A DNA stretch of 50,136 bases from Bacteroidales bacterium (lineage in GTDB: Bacteria > Bacteroidota > Bacteroidia > Bacteroidales > Rikenellaceae). Below are positions 17,443-27,166 of the stretch, piece after piece (position 1 is the first letter of the stretch; each line of letters starts with the position of its first letter). The translations under genes were made by a program, and so were the position numbers. The DNA lies in assembly GCA_949419965.1 (NCBI GenBank), contig CASPAC010000011.1:1-50136 (forward strand). Direction: 5' to 3'. The notes beneath the pieces are model-generated. The model had not been told where the DNA came from. It made no database searches and saw only the letters and a program-made list of their open reading frames with translations.

Positions 17443-19545
17443 ATGTTCCTGCTCACAGCCATCGACCTTTCCCTGCCGCTGCAGGACCCCATCCTCAAGT
17501 TCATGCTTATCATGGCCATCGTACTGGGGGCCCCGCTGCTGCTCAACCGGCTGAAGATACCCTACCTGCTGGGGCTCATCATCGCCGGTGCGGTCATCGG
17601 CCCCCACGGGTTCAACCTGGTGCTGCGCGACAGCAGCATCATTCTTTCGGGCACGGCGGGTCTTCTGTACATCATGTTCCTGTCGGGTCTGGAGATGGAC
17701 ATGAACGATTTCCGGCGCAACGGCTGGCGCAGCCTCGTTTTCGGGCTCTACACCTTCTCGGTGCCGATGGTGTTCGGCTTCGCGGCCGGGCACTTCATCC
17801 TCGGCTACCCCGTCCATTCGTCGGTCCTGCTGGCCGGACTCTTCGCTTCGCAGACGCTCATCGCCTACCCCATCGTCAGCCGCCTGGGCATCACGCGCGA
17901 CAAGGCCGTGACGATCGCCGTGGGCGGCACGATCATCACCGACATCCTGGCTCTGATGGTGCTGACGGTGGTGGTGGGGCTCTCCACCGGCAAGGCCGAC
18001 AGCGGCTTCTGGTACCGGTTCGGCGTCTCGGTCGTGGGGTGCGTCGCGGCCATTCTGGTGCTTTTCCCGATCATCGGGCGCTGGTTCTTCAAGCGATGCA
18101 GCGACAACGTCTCGCAATATGTGTTCGTGCTGGTCATGGTCTTCCTGGGGGCTTACCTGGCCCAGCTGGCCGGACTCGAACCCATCATCGGCGCCTTTCT
18201 CGCGGGACTGGCCATGAACCGCCTCATTCCCGGCACTTCGCCGCTGATGAACCGCATCGAATTCGTCGGCAACGCCATCTTCATCCCCTTCTTTCTGATC
18301 GGCGTAGGCATGCTGATCGACTACCGCGCCTTCTTCAAGAGCTGGGAGAGCATCGAGGTGAGCATCGTCATGATCGTCATGGTCACGGCGGCCAAATACA
18401 TAGCCGCCTGCCTGACGCAGAAGACGTTCCGGCTCTCGCGCGACCAGCGCACCCTGCTCTTCGGACTGAGCAGCGCCCATGTGGCGGCCACGCTGGCCGC
18501 CGTGATGGTGGGCTACAACATCATCCTGGGCCGCACGCCCGAAGGCGAACCGATCCGCCTGCTGAACGAAGCGGTGCTCAACGGCACGATCCTCATGATC
18601 CTGGCCACCTGCACCATCTCGACCTTCGCCTCGCAGCGCGGCGCCCACAACATCGCCATCAAAGGCTCGCAGAGCACGCCGGAACCCGGCACGGGCGAAC
18701 ACGTGCTGATCCCGGTCGCCCGGCCCGAAGACATCGGCGAACTCGTGGGGCTGAGCATCGCGCTGACCAAGCAGAAATACCGCAGTCTCTATGCGCTGAA
18801 CGTCATCGACAACCAGGACGACGACCCCGGGCTGAAGAAACGCGCCCAGACGCTGCTCGAAACGGCCGTCTCGGCGGCCGCCGCGGCCGACATCCACATG
18901 CACGGACTGCTGCGCTACGACGTCAACATCGTGAACGCCATCATCAGCGCCGTGCGCGAACGCAACATCACCGACCTGGTACTGGGCATGCACCGCGCCG
19001 CGCCGGGCGCCAGCCACCCGCTTCCGGGCAAGACGGGCGTGGCTTCGGCGCTGGGCAAGACGCTCTCGTCGGTGCTGGCCCAATGCGCCGTAACGACCTT
19101 CATCTATCGTCCGGCACAGCCCTTTCCGACCATCCGCCGCCACCTGGTGGTCGTGCCGCGCAAGGCGGAGCTCGAAGCCGGATTCCAGGCCTGGCTCCTG
19201 CGCATCCGCCACCTGGCCCACGACACGGGGGCGCAGCTGATCTTCCACGCCCCCGCCCGGACCATCCAACACCTGCGGGGCCAACGGCGCCGCAAGGACA
19301 TCGCACAATATGTGATCCATGAAACCGGATGGGAAAACCCGTCGGCTCTGCTGCCCGAACTGCGGAGCGACGACTGCCTGTGGGTGGTGATGAGCCGCCG
19401 CGACCGCATCTCCTACCAAGCCGGCATGGCCCGCATCCCCGCCCATCTCGACGAGACGCTCCACGGCAACAGCTTCGTGCTGGTGTTCCCCGTGCAGGCC
19501 GGCCAGACCGAGCAGCAAAGCATCTTCAACATGAACCTGGGATAA
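17443..19545 (+). CDS. CPA2-family cation:proton antiporter with C-terminal stress-protein-like domain
   Basis: This is a 700-residue protein. Residues about 1-400 form a Na+/H+ exchanger domain with some 12 spans, including NRLKIPYLLGLIIAGAVIGP, LFLSGLEMDMNDF-like sequence and PIIGAFLAGLAMNRL. About 300 cytoplasmic residues follow, beginning near 425 (EHVLIPVARPEDIGELVGLS). Their alternating beta/alpha pattern and conserved glycines (ITDLVLGMHR) look like one or two UspA-type domains. Such fusions occur in Bacteroidetes and Cyanobacteria; the domain may sense nucleotide. It would exchange Na+ or K+ for protons. Monocistronic. Confidence 0.88.
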   Translation: MFLLTAIDLSLPLQDPILKFMLIMAIVLGAPLLLNRLKIPYLLGLIIAGAVIGPHGFNLVLRDSSIILSGTAGLLYIMFLSGLEMDMNDFRRNGWRSLVFGLYTFSVPMVFGFAAGHFILGYPVHSSVLLAGLFASQTLIAYPIVSRLGITRDKAVTIAVGGTIITDILALMVLTVVVGLSTGKADSGFWYRFGVSVVGCVAAILVLFPIIGRWFFKRCSDNVSQYVFVLVMVFLGAYLAQLAGLEPIIGAFLAGLAMNRLIPGTSPLMNRIEFVGNAIFIPFFLIGVGMLIDYRAFFKSWESIEVSIVMIVMVTAAKYIAACLTQKTFRLSRDQRTLLFGLSSAHVAATLAAVMVGYNIILGRTPEGEPIRLLNEAVLNGTILMILATCTISTFASQRGAHNIAIKGSQSTPEPGTGEHVLIPVARPEDIGELVGLSIALTKQKYRSLYALNVIDNQDDDPGLKKRAQTLLETAVSAAAAADIHMHGLLRYDVNIVNAIISAVRERNITDLVLGMHRAAPGASHPLPGKTGVASALGKTLSSVLAQCAVTTFIYRPAQPFPTIRRHLVVVPRKAELEAGFQAWLLRIRHLAHDTGAQLIFHAPARTIQHLRGQRRRKDIAQYVIHETGWENPSALLPELRSDDCLWVVMSRRDRISYQAGMARIPAHLDETLHGNSFVLVFPVQAGQTEQQSIFNMNLG

Positions 19546-19661
19546 GGAGAGAATTCACGACTTTGCATTCAAGTGCGGGCATCCCCGAGATGCCGCCCAT
19601 CCAAGGCACAGCCGAAGTCACGACCCCGCATGATAAGACACGGCCGCACCGACACTCAACC

Positions 19662-19700
19662 GTCATTCCGGGCGCACGGATGTTTCGCTCCGCTCAACAG
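19662..19700. repeat. GTCATTCCGGGCG interspersed repeat copy
   Basis: GTCATTCCGGGCGCACGGA and the later TTTCGCTCCGCTCAAC resemble the element at 9556-9628. It lies in the 283-bp gap between the antiporter gene and rsmA. Confidence 0.45.
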
Positions 19701-19748
19701 ACAGCTGCAACGGGATATAACGGCCTCTGCGGCATAAAGAATCGCAAT

Positions 19749-19767
19749 CCCCGCCTTTAAGGCGGGG
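19749..19767. terminator. Possible shared terminator between antiporter and rsmA
   Basis: CCCCGCCTT and AAGGCGGGG flank a single T, forming a strong stem between two convergent genes. There is no T-run immediately after it on either strand, so its activity is uncertain. Confidence 0.5.
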
Positions 19768-19828
19768 AAGCCGAAGCGCACGGTTTTTCAAAGAAACCCC
19801 GCGCGCACCGCGAAAAATCAACTGCGAA

Positions 19829-20626
19829 TCAAGAATGGCTGTGCTGCTCCACCCAATCGGTCAACCGGACGAATTCGGCGACGGAGAGCTGCTCGGCGCG
19901 CCGGGAGAAGAACGGGTGTTCGGCCCCGCCGAAGTCGCCGAAAGCGGAGCGCAGGGAATTGCGGATCATCTTGCGCCGCTGCCCGAACGACGCCTTGACG
20001 ACGCGCACGAACAACCGCTCGTTGCAATCGAGACGCTCGACGCCGTTGCGCCGCAGGCGTATGACGGCACTCTTGACCTTGGGCGGAGGATTGAAAACCG
20101 ACTCGTTGACCGTAAAAAGGTAGTCGATGTCGTACCACGCCTGCAGAAGCACCGACAGGATGCCGTACTCCTTCGAACCGGGCGGCTCGGCCAGACGCAC
20201 GGCGACCTCCTTCTGGATCATGCCGACGCACTCGGGGACGAAATCGCGGTGTTCGAGAATCTTGAAAAAGATCTGCGACGAGATGTTGTAGGGAAAATTG
20301 CCGATGATCCTCAACGCCGGCACCTCGGAGAACGTTCGGCGCAAGTCCATCTTGAGGAAATCGCCGGCGAGAAGCCGCGGCGCGAACTCCGGGTAATGCG
20401 CGTGGAGGTAGTCGACGCTCTCTGTGTCGATCTCGGCGCCGTAGGCGGTCAGGTCGCTGCGCTGCAAGAGAAACTGCGTGAGCACGCCCATGCCGCACCC
20501 CACCTCCAGGACGGCGGCGGGAGCATCGGGCGTACCGCCCGAGAGAGCGTCGCAAATCTTGCGCGCGATGTTGAGATCGACGAGGAAATGCTGTCCCAAC
20601 GCCTTCTTGGCTCTGACTTCGGTCAT
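19829..20626 (-). CDS. rsmA: 16S rRNA (adenine1518/1519-N6) dimethyltransferase
   Basis: This 265-residue SAM-dependent enzyme dimethylates two adjacent adenines near the 3' end of 16S rRNA. It shows the KsgA/RsmA start KKALGQHFLVD, motif I VLEVGCGMGVLTQ near 40, an acidic motif II region, and the catalytic NFPYNISS near 108 (NxPY form). A basic C-terminal domain includes the PPPKVKSAVIRLRR segment near 190. The first codon overlaps the end of the upstream small membrane-protein gene by 4 bp (ATGA), so it is translationally coupled. Confidence 0.96.
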   Translation of the reverse strand: MTEVRAKKALGQHFLVDLNIARKICDALSGGTPDAPAAVLEVGCGMGVLTQFLLQRSDLTAYGAEIDTESVDYLHAHYPEFAPRLLAGDFLKMDLRRTFSEVPALRIIGNFPYNISSQIFFKILEHRDFVPECVGMIQKEVAVRLAEPPGSKEYGILSVLLQAWYDIDYLFTVNESVFNPPPKVKSAVIRLRRNGVERLDCNERLFVRVVKASFGQRRKMIRNSLRSAFGDFGGAEHPFFSRRAEQLSVAEFVRLTDWVEQHSHS

Positions 20627-20853
20627 CGGCGACGCTTTTTACTGCGCTGTTTCTGCGCCCTGCGCTCGCGGGCGACCCGCTGCTGCGTGAGACGGAAGGT
20701 CCAGAGCAGGCCGACGAACCCCACGCCGAGCAGGGCGACCCAGAACCACACGGCGAAACCGCCGCGCATGAACTCCAGAGCGTAGATGATACCGGCCACG
20801 GCGGCGATCATGGCAACCAGCCGCAAAGCCTGGAAAAACGAAGTTTTTTTCAT
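20623..20853 (-). CDS. Small membrane protein (76 aa) upstream of rsmA
   Basis: The 76-residue product has two hydrophobic helices (about 9-26 and 34-53) and a very basic tail (RVARERRAQKQRSKKRRR). It is not recognised. The coding potential is supported by its position: 3 bp after the preceding small gene and 4 bp overlap with rsmA. The basic C-terminus should stay in the cytoplasm. Confidence 0.7.
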   Translation of the reverse strand: MKKTSFFQALRLVAMIAAVAGIIYALEFMRGGFAVWFWVALLGVGFVGLLWTFRLTQQRVARERRAQKQRSKKRRR

Positions 20854-20856
20854 GAA

Positions 20857-21057
20857 TCACAACTTGGAACGGTCGGACGTACGATGCCTGCCGAACCACC
20901 AGGCTTGGAAAAACATGCCTGCCGCGGAGCAAGCGATAGCGACCGGGACATACCATTTGTCGGAAGCGCCGGTCGAGACGACGCGGCCGGCCGAGACGAC
21001 GGCCAGCAAAAAGAAGCCGATGCCCGCGAAGACCAGGAAACGACGCAATCTTCCCAT
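20857..21057 (-). CDS. Small membrane protein (66 aa)
   Basis: The 66-residue product begins MGRLRRFLVF and has two hydrophobic helices (about 7-26 and 36-52), with a polar tail GRHRTSDRSKL. It is not recognised. It sits 3 bp from both neighbours, as expected for a tightly packed operon. Confidence 0.65.
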   Translation of the reverse strand: MGRLRRFLVFAGIGFFLLAVVSAGRVVSTGASDKWYVPVAIACSAAGMFFQAWWFGRHRTSDRSKL

Positions 21058-21060
21058 ACC

Positions 21061-21285
21061 TCAAGGAATCTGGTGCTTGTTGGCCTCGTCGAGGTGGATG
21101 CGCTTCTTCTTGCGGAACTCATGCACCGTCATGCCGGCAGAGGCCAACACGAAAAACACGGCGATCAGCAGATCGAAACCGCAAACGCACGCGGGACGCG
21201 TGAAGCGCCAATAGAGACTGACGCCCAGCCAGCCGAGCGTCGCACATAAAAAGACCAAAGCGAGAGCGAAAGTTTTCTTGTTCAT
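21061..21285 (-). CDS. Small membrane protein (74 aa), first gene of the rsmA unit
   Basis: The 74-residue product has two hydrophobic helices (about 5-24 and 37-54), a CVCG motif between them and a charged cytoplasmic tail (EFRKKKRIHLDEANK). It is not recognised. With the next two genes it makes three consecutive two-helix proteins of similar length before rsmA, possibly diverged duplicates. Confidence 0.65.
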   Translation of the reverse strand: MNKKTFALALVFLCATLGWLGVSLYWRFTRPACVCGFDLLIAVFFVLASAGMTVHEFRKKKRIHLDEANKHQIP

Positions 21286-21476
21286 AGGCCCAACATTTCA
21301 ATTCACAATTCCGGATCATGCTCACGGGCGGCAAACCTCCGCCTGCCCGACTCTCCCCGCCGACTCCGGCTCAAGGCCCGAAGCGGCCGGTCTTCGCCGC
21401 ACTGCGCCCCCGAACGGCAGGCAGCGCGCTGCTTTCGCGCGAACAAGGCGGATCATGAAGCCGCAGCCGGGCGTTT

Positions 21477-23669
21477 CTAATTCCCCTGCTCGCACATGAA
21501 CTTGATGCGCACCAGGCGGATCTCCTCCTCGGAGTAGTCTGAACCGAGCTCCTCGAGGGCCGCGTCGAGCGAATCGCTCTCGGCATCCTCCTTGAAGTAA
21601 AGGTAGATGTCGTCGGCCTTGTCCTCGTCCATGAAGTCGCGTATATAATAGGAGATGTCGAGGCGCGTACCCGAATTGACGATGCCCTCGATCTCGGTCA
21701 GCAGTTCGTCGAAGTCGAGATCGCGCGCCCGGGCGATGTCCTCGAAATCCATCTTGCGGTCGATCGACTGGATGATGAAGATCTTGTTGCCCGACTTGCT
21801 GGCCACACCCTTGACGACCATGTCCTGCGGACGGATGATCTCCTTCTCCTCGACGTAGGCCTTGATGAGCCGCACGAACTCCTCGCCGAACTTGCGGGCC
21901 TTGCCCACGCCCACGCCGGTGATGTTCTGCATCTCCTCGATGGAGACCGGATACTGCACGGCCATGTCTTCGAGCGAGGGGTCCTGGAAGATGACGAAAG
22001 GCGGCAGGTCGTGCTTCTTGGCCACCTTCTTGCGCAGGTCCTTGAGCATCAGGAAAAGCTCCTCGTCGGCCGCGCCGCCCTTGCCCATCGGCACCTCGGC
22101 TTCGGCCTCCTTCTCCTCCTGGTCGTAGTCGTGGTCGAGGGTCACGCTCACAGGGAACGGCCGGGTGATGTACTCCTCGCCCTTGGCGTTGATCGAAATC
22201 AGCCCATAGTTCTCGATGTTCTTGTCGATCAGCCCGAGGATCAGCGCCTGGCGGATGACGGCGCCCCAGAAGCGGACGTCGTGGCCTTCGCCGGCCCCGA
22301 ACCACTTCGACTTGTTGTGGCCGTAGCTCTTGATCAGGGCCGTATTCTTGCCGGTGAGCACCGCCACCAGGTAGTCGGACTTGAACTTGTCGCCTATGTC
22401 GCTCAGCGCTTCGAGCACGGTCTTGAGCGCCGCCTTGGCATCGACCTGCGGCTTGGGATTGCGGCAGTTGTCGCAGCTGCCGCAGTTCTCCTCGGCATAC
22501 TCCTCGCCGAAGTAGTGGAGCAGCGTCTTGCGGCGGCACATCGAGCTTTCGGCATAGGAGACCGTCTCCAGCAGCAGCAGCTTGCCGATCTCCTGTTCGG
22601 CGACGGGCTTGCCCTGCATGAACTTCTCGAGCTTCTGGATGTCCTTGTAACTATAGAACGTAAGGCAATGGCCCTCGCCGCCGTCGCGGCCGGCGCGGCC
22701 CGTCTCCTGGTAGTAGCCCTCCAGCGACTTGGGAATGTCGTAGTGGATGACGTAGCGCACGTCGGGCTTGTCGATGCCCATGCCGAAAGCGATGGTCGCC
22801 ACGATGACGTCGACGCGCTCCATGAGGAAATCGTCCTGGTTGCCGGCGCGCGTAGCGGCATCCATGCCGGCATGGTAGGCCCGGGCCTTGATGCCGTTGG
22901 CGATCAGCAGCTCGGTGAGCTCCTCGACCTTCTTGCGGCTCAGACAGTAGATGATGCCGCTCTTGGCGTCGTGCTGCTTGATGAAACGGATGATCTCGCG
23001 GTCGACGTCGTGCTTGGGCCGGATCTCATAATAAAGGTTGGCCCGGTTGAACGACGATTTGAAGACCGCGGCGTCGGACATGCCCAGGTTCTTCTGGATG
23101 TCCATCTGCACCTTGGGGGTGGCGGTGGCGGTGAGGGCGATGAGCGGAGCATCGCCTATCTCGTTGATGATCGGACGGATACGCCGGTATTCGGGGCGGA
23201 AGTCGTGGCCCCACTCCGAGATGCAGTGCGCCTCGTCGATGGCGTAGAACGAAATCTTGATCTTGCGCAGGAACGCGACGTTGTCCTCCTTCGTGAGCGA
23301 CTCGGGAGCGAAGTAGAGCAGCTTGGTCTTGCCCTCCAGCACGTCGGAACGCACCTGCTGCACGGCGGTCTTGTTCAACGACGAATTGAGGAAGTGGGCG
23401 ATGCCCGACTCGGCCGAGAAGGTGCGCATCGAGTCGACCTGGTTCTTCATCAGGGCGATCAGCGGCGAGATGACGATGGCCACGCCCTCCATCAGAAGGG
23501 CCGGCAGCTGGTAGCAGAGCGACTTGCCGCCGCCCGTGGGCATCAGCACGAACGTATCCTTGCCCTCCAGCACATTGCGGATCACCGCCTCCTGGTTGCC
23601 CTTGAACGAGGTGAAACCGAAGTATTCCTTCAGTTTTCCATGGAGCAGGGATGAGTCGAACTGTTTCAT
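21477..23669 (-). CDS. recQ: ATP-dependent DNA helicase RecQ
   Basis: This 730-residue 3'-5' helicase acts in recombination and repair of stalled forks. Walker A PTGGGKS has Lys49, the DEAH box reads [15 protein letters not shown], and the second helicase lobe has the [10 protein letters not shown] and [10 protein letters not shown] motifs. A zinc cluster follows ([13 protein letters not shown] then CGSCDNC), then the RQC winged helix and an HRDC domain near 545-620 ([17 protein letters not shown]). A further roughly 110-residue acidic tail is typical of Bacteroidetes RecQ. The start is ATG 23669; the reading frame is open much further upstream but that part lacks helicase sequence. Confidence 0.96.
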   Translation of the reverse strand: MKQFDSSLLHGKLKEYFGFTSFKGNQEAVIRNVLEGKDTFVLMPTGGGKSLCYQLPALLMEGVAIVISPLIALMKNQVDSMRTFSAESGIAHFLNSSLNKTAVQQVRSDVLEGKTKLLYFAPESLTKEDNVAFLRKIKISFYAIDEAHCISEWGHDFRPEYRRIRPIINEIGDAPLIALTATATPKVQMDIQKNLGMSDAAVFKSSFNRANLYYEIRPKHDVDREIIRFIKQHDAKSGIIYCLSRKKVEELTELLIANGIKARAYHAGMDAATRAGNQDDFLMERVDVIVATIAFGMGIDKPDVRYVIHYDIPKSLEGYYQETGRAGRDGGEGHCLTFYSYKDIQKLEKFMQGKPVAEQEIGKLLLLETVSYAESSMCRRKTLLHYFGEEYAEENCGSCDNCRNPKPQVDAKAALKTVLEALSDIGDKFKSDYLVAVLTGKNTALIKSYGHNKSKWFGAGEGHDVRFWGAVIRQALILGLIDKNIENYGLISINAKGEEYITRPFPVSVTLDHDYDQEEKEAEAEVPMGKGGAADEELFLMLKDLRKKVAKKHDLPPFVIFQDPSLEDMAVQYPVSIEEMQNITGVGVGKARKFGEEFVRLIKAYVEEKEIIRPQDMVVKGVASKSGNKIFIIQSIDRKMDFEDIARARDLDFDELLTEIEGIVNSGTRLDISYYIRDFMDEDKADDIYLYFKEDAESDSLDAALEELGSDYSEEEIRLVRIKFMCEQGN

Positions 23670-24017
23670 TTCGCCGTATCTGTACTTATAAATCCTAAAA
23701 TCCAATGTAAAGATAAAAAGATTTTCGGAAAAAAACATAACTTTGTCGAAAAATCGGAAGGATTTTCCCGCCGAAGGCCGCCGGAACCGTTTCCGCCGCG
23801 CATCCGGGCGGCACGCGCGGCTCCCGAAAGAGCCGCTGCCGCCGAAAAACAGCGCGCGCACGATCAATTTCGAAGGAACCGTGCGCAACGGGCGCCAGGC
23901 AGGGAAAATGTCCGCAGCCCCGATCCGCACGCCGGCCCGCCGAAAGCCCGCCGCAGCGTCAGGGACCCTGCGGGACGACGGCCGACCGCACAACGTATAA
24001 CTCAGTTCAGGACTCCT
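23670..24017. other. Divergent intergenic region recQ/lptB
   Basis: A recQ -7-like TATCTTTA lies on the minus strand at 23708-23715. A perfect TAACTTTG lies on the plus strand at 23738-23745 and would serve lptB with a leader of about 265 nt. No matching -33 box is clear for either. The remaining 270 bp are GC-rich, with no gene or structure I can support. Confidence 0.5.
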
Positions 24018-24806
24018 ATGCGTCTCTACACCAGCGAACTCGTAAAGAAATACAAGTCGCGCACCGTGGTCGACCACGTATCCATCGACGTCAACCAGGG
24101 CGAAATCGTCGGTCTGCTGGGCCCCAACGGAGCCGGCAAGACCACCACGTTCTACATGATCGTGGGTCTCATCAAGCCCAACGAAGGGCGCATCTTTCTG
24201 GAGAACGACGAAAAGGAGGTCTCCGAGCTCACGTCGCTGCCCGTCTACCGCCGCGCCCAGCTGGGCGTGGGCTACCTGGCGCAGGAAGCGTCGGTGTTCC
24301 GCCGGCTGACGGTCGAGGAGAACATCCGCGCGGTGCTCGAAATGACCGAATACACCAAGGAGTACCAGAACCAGCGCGTCGAGGCGCTGATCGAGGAGTT
24401 CCGGCTCCAGAAGGTGCGCCGGAGTCTGGGCATCCAGCTTTCGGGCGGCGAACGCCGCCGCACGGAGATCGCCCGCGCCGTGGCCATCAACCCGGCGTTC
24501 ATCCTGCTGGACGAGCCTTTCGCCGGCGTCGACCCCATCGCCGTGGAGGACATCCAGTCGATCGTGGCGACGCTCAAGCACAAGAACATCGGCGTCATCA
24601 TCACCGACCACAACGTCGACGAGACGCTGGCCATCACCGACCGCACCTACCTGCTCTACGAGGGCAAGATTCTGAAGACCGGATCGGCCGAGGAGCTGGC
24701 CGCCGACCCGCTGGTGCGCAAGGTCTACCTGGGTCAGAACTTCGAACTCAAGCGCAGCCACCGCATCACGCAGGAGATGAAGAACCGCGGAGGGCGGGAG
24801 CAATGA
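24018..24806 (+). CDS. lptB: LPS export ABC transporter ATP-binding protein LptB
   Basis: This 262-residue ATPase powers the LptB2FGC complex that extracts LPS from the inner membrane. It shows Walker [11 protein letters not shown] (about 36-45), the family's [19 protein letters not shown], the signature [14 protein letters not shown], Walker [21 protein letters not shown] and the TDHNVDETL switch His. The C-terminus ([10 protein letters not shown] then a short basic tail) matches LptB rather than amino-acid transporter ATPases. It opens the plus-strand run that continues with aroA 147 bp later. Confidence 0.95.
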   Translation: MRLYTSELVKKYKSRTVVDHVSIDVNQGEIVGLLGPNGAGKTTTFYMIVGLIKPNEGRIFLENDEKEVSELTSLPVYRRAQLGVGYLAQEASVFRRLTVEENIRAVLEMTEYTKEYQNQRVEALIEEFRLQKVRRSLGIQLSGGERRRTEIARAVAINPAFILLDEPFAGVDPIAVEDIQSIVATLKHKNIGVIITDHNVDETLAITDRTYLLYEGKILKTGSAEELAADPLVRKVYLGQNFELKRSHRITQEMKNRGGREQ

Positions 24807-24953
24807 AAATGAAGAATCCGGGACCGGCGGCCGTTCCGGTCAGGTCGCGTCCGGTCCGCCCGCTCCGGCAACGAATCTTCGCCGGCATGCGGAACGGCAC
24901 AGACAGGAGACCCGATTCGTCATTTTCCATCTCTTGATTCTTAATTCGGAAAA

Positions 24954-26198
24954 ATGGACATCACCTTGCCTCCGGGGCGCGTCGCAGGCGCGCTGACGCC
25001 CCCCTGTTCGAAGAGTTACGCCCAGCGCGCCCTGGCGGCATCGCTCCTTTCGGAGGAGACTTCGATGCTGCACAACGTCGAATTCTGCGACGACACCCGC
25101 TCGGCCCTGCGCTGCATCGAGGCGCTGGGAGCCGGCGTGGAGCGCATCGACGAACATACGCTCTCCGTCCGCGGCGGACTCCGTCCCCGCGGCGGCGTGC
25201 TCCGCGTCGGCGAATCGGGCCTTGCCGCACGGCTTTTCACGCCCCTTGCGGCCCTGTGGCACGAGACGCTCCGCATCGAAGGCGAAAAGTCGCTCATGCA
25301 GCGCCCCATGGCCATGATGACCGATCCGCTGCGGCAATTGGGCGCCCGGGCCGTCGACTGCGACGGGCGCCTGCCGTTCGAAGTGTGCGGACCTTTGCGC
25401 GGCGGCACGGCCGAAGTCGACGGCAGCGTCTCGTCGCAATTCGTCACCGGACTGCTGCTCGCGCTGCCCCTTGCCGCCGAAGACACCACGCTCCGCGTCC
25501 GCGATGCCGTCTCGACGCCCTACCTCGACATGACCGTCGACACGGCCGCCCGCTTCGGCGTGGAGATATGCCACAACGACTACACCGAATTCTATATCCC
25601 CGGCGGGCAGCGCTACCGCGGCACCGACTTCGCCATCGAAGGCGACTGGAGCGCCGCGGCCATGCTCCTGGTGGCGGGCGCCACGGCCGGCGAGGTGACC
25701 GTCCGCAACGTCTCGGTGCTCTCGCGGCAGGCCGACACGGTCGTCTGCCAGGCGCTCGTACGGGCCGGAGCGTCGGTCATCGACGAACCCCGCTCCGTCA
25801 CGGCGGCCCGCAGGGAGTTGCGGGCTTTCGAGTTCGACGCCACCCACTGCCCCGACCTCTTCCCCGCGCTCGCCGCCCTGGCTGCCGCGGCCGAGGGTGT
25901 CAGCGTCCTGCACGGCACATCGCGGCTTGTCCACAAGGAAAGCAACCGGGCCGAAGCCATCCGCGAGGAGTACGGCAAGCTGGGCATCGAGGTCGACCTT
26001 TCGGAGGAGAACGTCATGCGCATCCGCGGCGGCGCTGTCCGCCCTGCCGTCGTCAGCAGCCACGGCGACCACCGCATGGCCATGTCGCTGGCCGTCGCCG
26101 CTCTGCGTGCCGACGGGCCCGTCACGATCGAAGGCGCCGAATGCGTAGCCAAAAGTTATCCCGATTTTTTCCGCGACCTTCAGCATATCTGCCTATGA
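24954..26198 (+). CDS. aroA: 3-phosphoshikimate 1-carboxyvinyltransferase (EPSP synthase)
   Basis: This 414-residue enzyme joins PEP to shikimate-3-phosphate in chorismate synthesis. Substrate-binding motifs are visible: PCSKSYAQRALAA (Lys19 and Ser), the PEP-loop counterpart GESGLAARLFTPLAA, SSQFVTGLLLALP, and the C-terminal HKESNRAEAI and SHGDHRMAMSLA. The usual GNAGTxxR loop is changed to GESGLAARLF, as in several Bacteroidetes sequences. The stop overlaps the aroC start (ATGA). Confidence 0.95.
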   Translation: MDITLPPGRVAGALTPPCSKSYAQRALAASLLSEETSMLHNVEFCDDTRSALRCIEALGAGVERIDEHTLSVRGGLRPRGGVLRVGESGLAARLFTPLAALWHETLRIEGEKSLMQRPMAMMTDPLRQLGARAVDCDGRLPFEVCGPLRGGTAEVDGSVSSQFVTGLLLALPLAAEDTTLRVRDAVSTPYLDMTVDTAARFGVEICHNDYTEFYIPGGQRYRGTDFAIEGDWSAAAMLLVAGATAGEVTVRNVSVLSRQADTVVCQALVRAGASVIDEPRSVTAARRELRAFEFDATHCPDLFPALAALAAAAEGVSVLHGTSRLVHKESNRAEAIREEYGKLGIEVDLSEENVMRIRGGAVRPAVVSSHGDHRMAMSLAVAALRADGPVTIEGAECVAKSYPDFFRDLQHICL

Positions 26199-27166
26199 AC
26201 CGCTTCGGAGAGCATTTCCGCATCGCCCTGTGGGGCGAGTCGCACGGGCCGCAGATCGGTCTGGTGCTCGACGGCGTGCCTGCCGGCATACCGCTTTCGG
26301 AGGAGGATTTCACCGTCGATCTGGCCCGCCGGCGGGCCGGTGCGCCCGGAACCACGCCGCGCCGCGAAACCGACGCGCCGCAACTTGTATCGGGCGTTTA
26401 TCGGGGCTATACGACCGGAGCGCCGCTCGCCATCGTCTTCGCCAACGAGAACACCCGTTCGCAAGACTATGCCGACCTGCCCGACCGCCCCTCGCATGCC
26501 GACCGGACGGCCCGCGAACGCTTCGACGGCTTCAACGATCCGCGCGGCGGCGGCCACTTCTCGGGCCGGCTTACGCTGGCGCTCGTCGCCGCAGGCGTCG
26601 TCGCCAAAAAGATGCTGCCTGCGGAGATCGGCTTCACCACGGCCGTCACCCAAATCGGAGGATGCAGCGACAGCACCCGTTTCAACGACGTGCTGCGCAC
26701 AGCGGCCGCCGAGGGCAACTCGGTCGGCGGAGTGGTCGAATGCCGCGTCGAGGGCCTGCCCATGGGTTGGGGCGAACCGTTCTTCGACTCGGTCGAAAGC
26801 CGCATCGCCCACCTGCTGTTCGCCGTACCGGGCATCAAGGGAGTGGAGTTCGGCAGCGGATTCGCCGCCGCCCGCATGCGCGGCTCCGAACACAACGACC
26901 CGCTGCTCGACGCTGCGGGCCGCACCGCCACCAACCACGCGGGCGGCATCGTCGGCGGACTGACCAACGGCAATCTGCTGGTCGTCCGCACCGCATTCAA
27001 ACCCACGGCCAGCATCGCCCGCGAACAACGGAGCTTCGACCGCACGACCGGCCGCATCGAATCTTTCACGGTCGGAGGCCGCCATGACGTCTGCATCGCG
27101 CTGCGCGGTGCCGTGGCCGTCGAAGCCGCCGTGGCGATCGTCCTGGCCGACCTGATGAAACCATGA
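26195..27166 (+). CDS. aroC: Chorismate synthase
   Basis: This 323-residue FMN-dependent enzyme makes chorismate from EPSP, the step after AroA. Family signatures: GESHGPQIGLVLDGVPAG near 15, RRETDAPQLVSGVYRGYTTGAPLAI, the DPRGGGHFSGRLTLALVAAG motif near 118, GSGFAAARMRGSEHND, and TTGRIESFTVGGRHD. It is somewhat shorter than the 350-360 residues of many orthologues. It overlaps aroA by 4 bp and prmC by 4 bp. Confidence 0.96.
   Translation: MNRFGEHFRIALWGESHGPQIGLVLDGVPAGIPLSEEDFTVDLARRRAGAPGTTPRRETDAPQLVSGVYRGYTTGAPLAIVFANENTRSQDYADLPDRPSHADRTARERFDGFNDPRGGGHFSGRLTLALVAAGVVAKKMLPAEIGFTTAVTQIGGCSDSTRFNDVLRTAAAEGNSVGGVVECRVEGLPMGWGEPFFDSVESRIAHLLFAVPGIKGVEFGSGFAAARMRGSEHNDPLLDAAGRTATNHAGGIVGGLTNGNLLVVRTAFKPTASIAREQRSFDRTTGRIESFTVGGRHDVCIALRGAVAVEAAVAIVLADLMKP

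Noticed and set aside
21477..24803. Longer recQ reading frame starting opposite lptB
   Set aside because: The extra N-terminal part is antisense to lptB and lacks helicase sequence; the RecQ start at 23669 is normal.
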